Shown here one piece after another: positions 57,836 through 64,000 of a stretch of 64,000 bases of DNA; within the stretch, counting starts at the first letter, position 1, and each line of letters starts with the position of its first letter. A program made the position numbers and the translations under genes. The stretch covers positions 2,356,001 through 2,420,000 of the forward strand of contig JAQQWL010000015.1 of NCBI GenBank assembly GCA_038363925.1. The letters are read 5' to 3'. The stretch is from Apiospora phragmitis (taxonomy: Eukaryota > Ascomycota > Sordariomycetes > Amphisphaeriales > Apiosporaceae). Below the pieces are notes generated by a model, which saw only the letters and a list, made by a program, of their open reading frames with translations, had not been told where the DNA came from and made no database searches.

Positions 57836-58612
57836 AGGGTATTGGATGTCATTGCAAGCTTTGCCTTATCCGAGCCAAGAAAAAAGGGAAAAAAGAGGGG
57901 GGAAACACCAAAAAGTGGCTTATCCAACTGTGCCCGGGCTTCAAGTTACGTGACAATGGCAAAGTGCATGCATAAAGCCAACCACCACCATCACTCCACA
58001 TTTGGGGTCGTACCTAGGCCAGAACATTTATTAGAGTCGCTATCGTTTTCATAGTTACGCCAGTGGTTAGTTTGAATGCCTGCATGCATTACTGCATAAC
58101 TCTTCTTGGCAATCTGCAAATGGTAGGAATCGGCATCAAGGCAACCAACCAAATGTCCGCAATGAGCAAGTTGGTGATGTTGCTGCTGTTGTTGTATTAA
58201 TTGATGACGTGGTGGGGGCCGCATACGTGGATATTGACCGAGCTGGACATCTGGTGCAGAAATTTGGAGTAAGCTGACGGCATGAATGCACCTGCATGTA
58301 GGAGACCATTGTCGAGTGCTTATCCGCCCGAGCCGATTGGCTGTCGGGTTACCATAAGTTGGTCAGTGTATTGGTGTAACCATACTGTTGCAAGCCTCTC
58401 TGGTCATCGCTTGATAGCCTCGACCTTTCTGTTCGGCATGTTCCCTCATGAGCCTTACCCGTGGAAAAGAAACCCCCCCAACCACGCGTATCAAACAGTT
58501 CAATATCGAAAGACTCGGCAATACAATACATACTACCCACGAGTCCCATCATCCTGTGACCGCAGCAAAGCACATCAAGGTTCCCTATCCTGTTTATCTC
58601 GTGTTAGTCAAG
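57836..58612. other. Intergenic, no gene recognised
   Basis: Contains CAA/CAC-type short repeats near 58170-58200 and the promoter of the next gene. A frame from 58448 runs into that gene but its first 55 codons look like leader. Confidence 0.4.
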
Positions 58613-59793
58613 ATGTATGATAATCCAGCCGGCTTGATTGCAGCCAGCATCATACTGTGGCTACTGACGGTAATATGCGTCTCCTTGCGATTTGGTCTGA
58701 GACTCTGGGACAGGCAGTCGATTCTTACCAGTGACTGGCTTATCCTTTTTGGCTGGACCTTCGGCACCGGCTTAGTTGCCATGGAAATATATGGCGTAGC
58801 GATCAAATCGCTTGGCCATAGAGTCGGTGCGACACTGGCGGACCCAACCGCCGTGACCGGCCAGATCAACCGTACAAAGCATGTGAGTGCCCTCAATCTG
58901 ATAACTGAGTCGTTCCTTGTTCGAGTGTTCCACTCATGTGGCCCCTCTCCATACACAGATCCAACTGGCGCTCCTTTTGCTAGGCGTCACTGCTCTCGGC
59001 CTCATCAAATTGTCCGTCTGCTTCCTTTACTGGCAGCTGTTCGCCAAACTGTCCAACAACCTGGCTCTCCGACGCTTCCTTATATCCTGGATGGTCGTGA
59101 TCGTAGCATGGGCCGTCACTTTCGTCATGGCAGGCCTGCTGGAATGCGGAACCCACCTTACCGCAGTCTTCAGTCCCACTGGATATCTGGAACATTGCGG
59201 TAGTGCCATGAATGGTGGCTATGCCATGGTGGGAACAGACATTGCCACGGACTTTGTTACTCTGATCATTCCCATCCCTATCGTGATGGGATTGCAAATG
59301 AACTTACAGAAGAAGCTGCTGGCCCTCTCCGCATTCCTCATTGGTGCACTGTAAGCTCCCTCCCAGTTGAACTCCCCTATGGCATCCGTACTGACCAGAG
59401 TGGGCAGGTCTGTGGGGGCATCGGTAGCTAAGGGAGTCATCTACATTCGTTCTAGCATGGGAACGTACAGTGAGGACGGCATCAGTGAGTGTCTCGGCCC
59501 CTCGCTCGTGATCAACAAACGCTGATGTATCCAAATCAGTCATCATCACAGGCCTGTCTATCTGGAATCTGGTGGAGATTGAAGTAGGCATCATTGCGGC
59601 TTGTGGCCCCCTGCTCCGACCCGCCATTACTCGCGCCTTGTCAATCCCCTCCTTCTTGTCCTCGAAATGGCGGGCTTCCTCCAAGATATCCGACCACAAA
59701 GGTTCGGATGACTCTCAGCACTTCCACCAGATGCATGGGAGCGAGGTCGAGTTGGCGATGCGTGACCGCAGGAGCTCACAGGCTTACATGTAG
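58613..59793 (+). CDS. Fungal rhodopsin-domain integral membrane protein, four exons
   Basis: Exons 58613..58882, 58959..59350, 59408..59484 and 59540..59793 encode 330 residues. Joins read RTKH-IQLALLLL, LIGAL-SVGASVAK and EDGI-IITGLSIW. The start at 58613 (MYDNPAGLIAASI) puts the first helix at the N-terminus as usual. Seven helices with the family motifs are visible: DWLILFGWTFGTG, LGLIKLSVCFLYWQLF, loop cysteines in LLECGTHL and LEHCGSAMN, TDIATDFVTLIIPIPIVMGL, LSAFLIGAL and WNLVEIEVGIIAACGPLLRP, then a soluble tail. It belongs to the SAT4/PTH11-like group. All junctions are canonical and no break is seen. It is the second member of this family in the window; the two differ greatly in sequence. 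Confidence 0.9.
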
Positions 59794-60020
59794 CACTTCG
59801 ATCGTCTTCCCGAGTGCACGGAATTGTCACTCGTCCCTTTTGATGGCAACGCTTTCATGAGGAACAAGAGTTTGACTGCTGCTTTTGGTGCTTTGCTCCT
59901 GTATAGGGCTGTGTTTTGGTCGACACGTGGGTTTTACTACTTTTAATAAGCTTCATCGAATACATTCATTACTTGGTTCTTTTAATCATATTATGGTATC
60001 TGCTTGAGTTTAGAGTCAAG
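59794..60020. other. Convergent 3' flanks
   Basis: Space between the end of the rhodopsin-domain gene and the C-terminal end of the minus-strand WD40 remnant. No gene. Confidence 0.4.
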
Positions 60021-60796
60021 TCAGCCTGGCCTGGCTATACCCATCATACTGCTTTGACTTAACCCAGACACTTGACAAGGGTGACGTGCTTTACCACGTC
60101 TACCTATGGCAAACCCCTTAGCAAATTGCACGAAAAATACCCTTCCCGAATAATAACCGATAGTTACTAAAAAACCAGATACAACAGATGTGCTTGGCCG
60201 CAAATCAGGCGGTAACCATAATAAATAATCACTACGCCAAGTTATCTAGCTTCGATTATTACTGATACTATAGCTAAGGCGTTTAACCTCGCGCTGTGGA
60301 GGTGATAACTAGCTAAGCTAGTTATTAATAGGGATGGTTCCGAAATTGGTAAGAATAGATAAAAAATCCGGACTGAACGACAATTTGGAGTAGAGGGTGC
60401 CTTTGTTAAGGGTTTATAGCGCTCGGCCCGTCGCGGCGTCCTAGAACTTAACCGTCTTATCGTGCGACGCCGACGCTACGAGCCTGCCGTCGGGCGAGAA
60501 CGCCATCGATTTGACCTTATTACGGTAGCCCTCGAGCGTTTAGTTCTCGGCGCCCGTCGCGGCGTCCTATAACTTAACCGTGTCGTTGTCCGACGCCGAC
60601 GCCACGAGCTTGCCATCGGGCGAGAACGCCACCGAGCTGACGGAACGGCTGTAGCCCTCGAGCGTCTGGTTCTCGGCGCCCGTCGCCGCGTCCCATAACT
60701 TGACCGTCTTATCGTCCGACGCTAACGTTACTAGCCGGCCGTCGGGCGAAAACGCTACCGACCGGATTAAATGGTTGTGGCCCTCGAGCGTCTGGC
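60021..60796 (-). pseudogene. C-terminal WD40 part of an NLR-type (HET-E-like) gene, RIP-like stops
   Basis: One minus-strand frame holds three WD40 repeats of 42 codons that are nearly identical to each other (TLEG-[HY]...[15 protein letters not shown]...TVKLWDAATGAENQ). The tryptophan codon of the WD pair is intact in the first but TAG in the second and third, and one CAG has become TAA; these are C:G to T:A changes. After the repeats the same frame continues through more stops to NKGTLYSKLSFSPDF, ITWRSDYLLWLPPDLRPSTS and SGRVFFVQF, the usual tail after the WD40 domain of HET-D/E/R-type proteins. The N-terminal repeats and NACHT domain are absent; the fragment stops at 60796, just before AT-rich LINE-flanking DNA. 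Such proteins act in allorecognition. Confidence 0.8.
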
Positions 60797-61019
60797 GGCA
60801 ATTATTTTACTTATTATCTACTACTAGTTGGCGTAAGATTTATTATAAAATATTATATTTAAATATAATATAAACTATACTCTATTTCGAGGCGAAAAAT
60901 AGATAGAATAAATATACTTAAAAAAGGGCGAGCTAAATTATAAATATATTAACGAAAATAAAACGATTCGTATTTTCGAAAAAAGCGTTAAATTATTTAA
61001 TAATAATAGCTTATTATTA
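60797..61019. other. AT-rich transition to the second LINE copy
   Basis: Sudden drop in GC right after the WD40 repeat edge. It may be LINE 5' sequence too mutated to align, or other TE filler. Confidence 0.4.
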
Positions 61020-64000
61020 AAAAATTATCGATAACTCGGTTAAACTATTAAATAATTAAAAACAGACTTTATTATTTAAATCAACGAGGTCGAATTAATT
61101 TAGCCGAATTTTTATCGAGAGGACGTAACTAAAGCGCTACGGTATAGATGACCCGATAGATAATCCGATAATTATTAATATCAGTCGCGCCGGATTCGCG
61201 TAAAGCTAGTACTATTCACGAAATAACGTCGCGACGTATAACGAAGGACCTTAAACGCTTTAAACGCGTCTTAATAACGAAAATAACTCGAAAAGAGGTA
61301 TCGAAAAATGATTAAAATATTCAAAAAAAACTAATCGCTAATTTAGTAACCCTTAATAATAAACGTGAAGAGATTTTTTAAATAATTAGGGAACTTCGTA
61401 CCGAAGCGACCGAATTACGACTGCACCTCGACGATAATACTAACGCGCCGGTAACCCGCGGGGAATTATGAAAAATAGTCGGAAAAGTTATCGTTTAAGC
61501 TATATAAAATTTTAAAACTATATAAACTAAGTTTTAAGCTTAAATTATATCTACGCCGCGTAATAGCGATCCCGTTACTTAATAACCGAAAATTATCGTT
61601 CTAGCTCGCCGAAACCGCGAAATAATAATTAAAAGCGTAAATTAATTTAATAATATTTAAAAAAAAAGGCTAATAAATATCGTATAAAGTATTAATACGG
61701 TAATCGGGTATAACGAAGTTATTACAATAAAGAAGCTATTTAATAACGATATTATTTTTATTTTTAACAATAAAACGAAAAAATATATAAAAAATAATAA
61801 ATAAGTTTTAAACGTTTTCGAAAATAACGCGTAACTTATTTATAAAAAACTCGTAGTTATTACGAAAAGGATTTTAATAAAAAAGCTACAGGATATTTAT
61901 AACGAAACCGCGTTATTATATAGTTTATTTATAAATAAATATAACTTAAAAACAATTTCGAAATATAAGTATAACTTATTAAAAAATCTCGAAATATGTT
62001 ACGCTTTTTTTATTTTATATATAAACTCTATTTAAATTATAAAGGATTTATATAATAACGGCTTAATATAAAATTTTAAGATTTTTAATTACGAATTATA
62101 TAATATTAGCTTCTATATTTAATAATATTATCGCTATTACGGTTATAATTACGTAATTAAATATTATTAAAAATAATAACGATATAATTATTACTTTATA
62201 ATAATATATTTTAAAAAAAATTAAAAATACCTTTAAAAAAGATTACGAAATAAGAAATATTATATTAATTACGGTAAAAAATATACGGTATAAAATCGCG
62301 GCTACTTTATAACGATCTAATAAAGAGAACGCGTAAAAAAAACTTATACTTACCGGCCTCGCTAGTTCGAAATCCGTAACACCGGCGGCATTTCGATAAA
62401 AATAAAGCGTTTATTATTACCGGTAACGCTTTTTATTAACGATAAAAAAAAGTATATAATAATTTTATAAAAAAGAGGCCGCCCGCGATTTAATTCAGTA
62501 ACGAGTAGTTAAAATAAAGAAACACGCTTATAAAGCCGGCATAATACCGTCGCTCTTTTATTAATATAAAATATTATTATAATTTTATAATTATAAACTT
62601 ATAAATAATATATTAAAACGTTATAATATTAAAAATAATAATAATATTTATTTTAATTAATTAAAAAAGTATAATATATTAATATTATAAAAAATATAAA
62701 CAAACTTTTATATATAAATTATATATTATTCAAAAATAACTAAATATTAAATAATTTACGGCGAAAGCCGAGCGGCTATTTATATATATAAACGCCTTAA
62801 TATTACTAAGTTAAAAATTAAAGCAGGCCCTGATTAAACTGCTATTATAATATCGACGGAAAAAAGTAACCGCTTTATTATATAATTTATATACTCGCCG
62901 ATCTAAGAAACTTCTTAATAATAAAGCCTTTTAAATAACCTCGATACGATTTCGTACCCCGGGCGATACTTACTCGTTAAAGATTTTAATATATATTATC
63001 CGCTTTAAAATATATATAATAAGAAATCGTATAAAATAAATAACCTTTTTACTTTTACGAACTAATAAAATTTAAAATTAATTACGTTATATAAAGAAAT
63101 TACGAAACGATATTATAAATAAAGAAATTCTATATTAAACCTAATTTAAATAATATAAGGAATAATAATTTTATATAAAAGAGACCTTAATTTAAAAAGT
63201 TTTAATTATAAAGTATAAGTTATCCGCGTTAAATTAAAAATTAACTCGTTATAAAGTAATAAAGCGTAAATAAAAGGATAAAACTAAATAATAATAAATA
63301 AAAGGTTAATATAAATAAAAAACGGAGCACGTTTAATTAATATTATTAAATTAATAAACTTAAAAAAACTAAATTAAATTATTAATAATTTTATAAACGA
63401 TTTATAAAAAATTATTAATATAATAATATTAAAAAAAACCTTTTATATTAATAAAAATATACTTTAATAATTATTAAAAATTTAAAAACCGTAAACTATA
63501 ACGAAATAATAATATCGAGCTTATTTCGCGATACTTTCGTAATATATATAGAATTAATATACCGAATCGAAAACGGACTTAAAAAGAATTATTTAAAAAG
63601 CGAAAACGAAAAATTAACGCTACGTAATCGCCGCTACTTTTTATAATTTTAAAATATTTTAATCGCTTAAATAATAAGCCCGATTACAAAGCTCGACGTT
63701 ATTATAAATAGCGGGTATTTTAAAATTAAAACGTAATAAAAAAGTTATTATCGAGGCGTAAAACTATAATAAAAAAGCTACGCTTTTTTTAAAAAAGTGC
63801 TTTTTTAATTTAAAAACCAACCTTATAAACTTAAATAATATAATAAATTACGCCCCTAGTTTTATTTTTATTAAAGTAAATATAACGGCTAAAAAAAAAT
63901 ATTATTAAATAAACGGAATTTTAAAAAATTTTAGAAAAAGATTTTTTATTTATTAACTTTTTTAAAATATATAAAAAACTTTTTTTTTAAACATTAACTA
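61020..64000 (+). mobile_element. Tad-like LINE, copy 2, heavily RIP-mutated, runs off the window
   Basis: It aligns with copy 1 in the same orientation at an offset of about 15.48-15.51 kb. Examples: TATCGATAACTCG at 61026 versus 45542, the AATAAAGAAGCTATTTAA segment near 61726 versus 46222, and the zinc-knuckle region near 62100-62350. The gag and endonuclease parts are visible only through the alignment because most C:G pairs have become T:A. The window end cuts it just before the reverse transcriptase motifs. Confidence 0.8.

Overview
The window comes from a filamentous ascomycete (Pezizomycotina). Its genes carry short 50-100 bp spliceosomal introns with GTAAGT-like donors and CTAAC/CTGAC branch points. 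The gene content is typical of the group: Zn2Cys6 regulator, UstYa-like (DUF3328) protein, fungal rhodopsin-domain (SAT4/PTH11-like) membrane proteins, F-box proteins and a GH62 arabinofuranosidase. Two AT-rich blocks of dead transposons carry the marks of RIP (repeat-induced point mutation), with CAG/CAA to TAG/TAA and TGG to TAG/TGA stops. The exact species cannot be read from the sequence.

Layout. 0-6.4 kb: an F-box-like protein, a nucleoside-phosphorylase-domain remnant, an alpha/beta hydrolase, and an ankyrin protein with the N-terminal helical domain of fungal NLR-like proteins. 7.3-8.2 kb: a dead multi-pass membrane protein gene. 8.9-12.0 kb: a GC-normal array of decayed repeats with tRNA-promoter-like motifs. 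12.1-24.7 kb: a short-chain dehydrogenase, two F-box-type genes each broken by one frameshift, a rhodopsin-domain protein, two decayed gene remnants and a small secreted six-cysteine protein. 26.2-36.4 kb: a metabolic block with an FAD monooxygenase carrying a membrane domain, a Zn2Cys6 factor, a divergently transcribed phenol-hydroxylase-type monooxygenase, and a GH62 enzyme. 37.0-53.4 kb: an AT-rich island with a Gypsy element (minus strand), a Tad-like LINE (plus strand), a complete but dead Fot1/Pogo-type DNA transposon sitting in the LINE's 3' tail, and a Copia fragment. 53.9-59.8 kb: a broken carboxylesterase, a UstYa-like gene and a second rhodopsin-domain gene. 60.0-64.0 kb: the C-terminal WD40 part of an NLR-type gene with RIP-like stops, then a second, more heavily mutated LINE copy that runs off the window.

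How it may work together. The regulator at 29.7-31.6 kb and the monooxygenase at 32.2-34.1 kb share a 604 bp divergent promoter. That promoter holds two near-identical CGG-N11-CCG palindromes, the type of site Zn2Cys6 dimers bind, so local control is plausible. With the membrane-fused monooxygenase next door this resembles a small or relict secondary-metabolite cluster, but no backbone synthase is visible. NLR-type parts (nucleoside phosphorylase, helical domain plus ankyrins, WD40 tail) are scattered through the window in different states of decay. At least seven GC-normal genes or remnants carry frameshifts. Either this is a decaying subtelomere-like accessory region or the assembly has indel errors; the sequence alone cannot decide.
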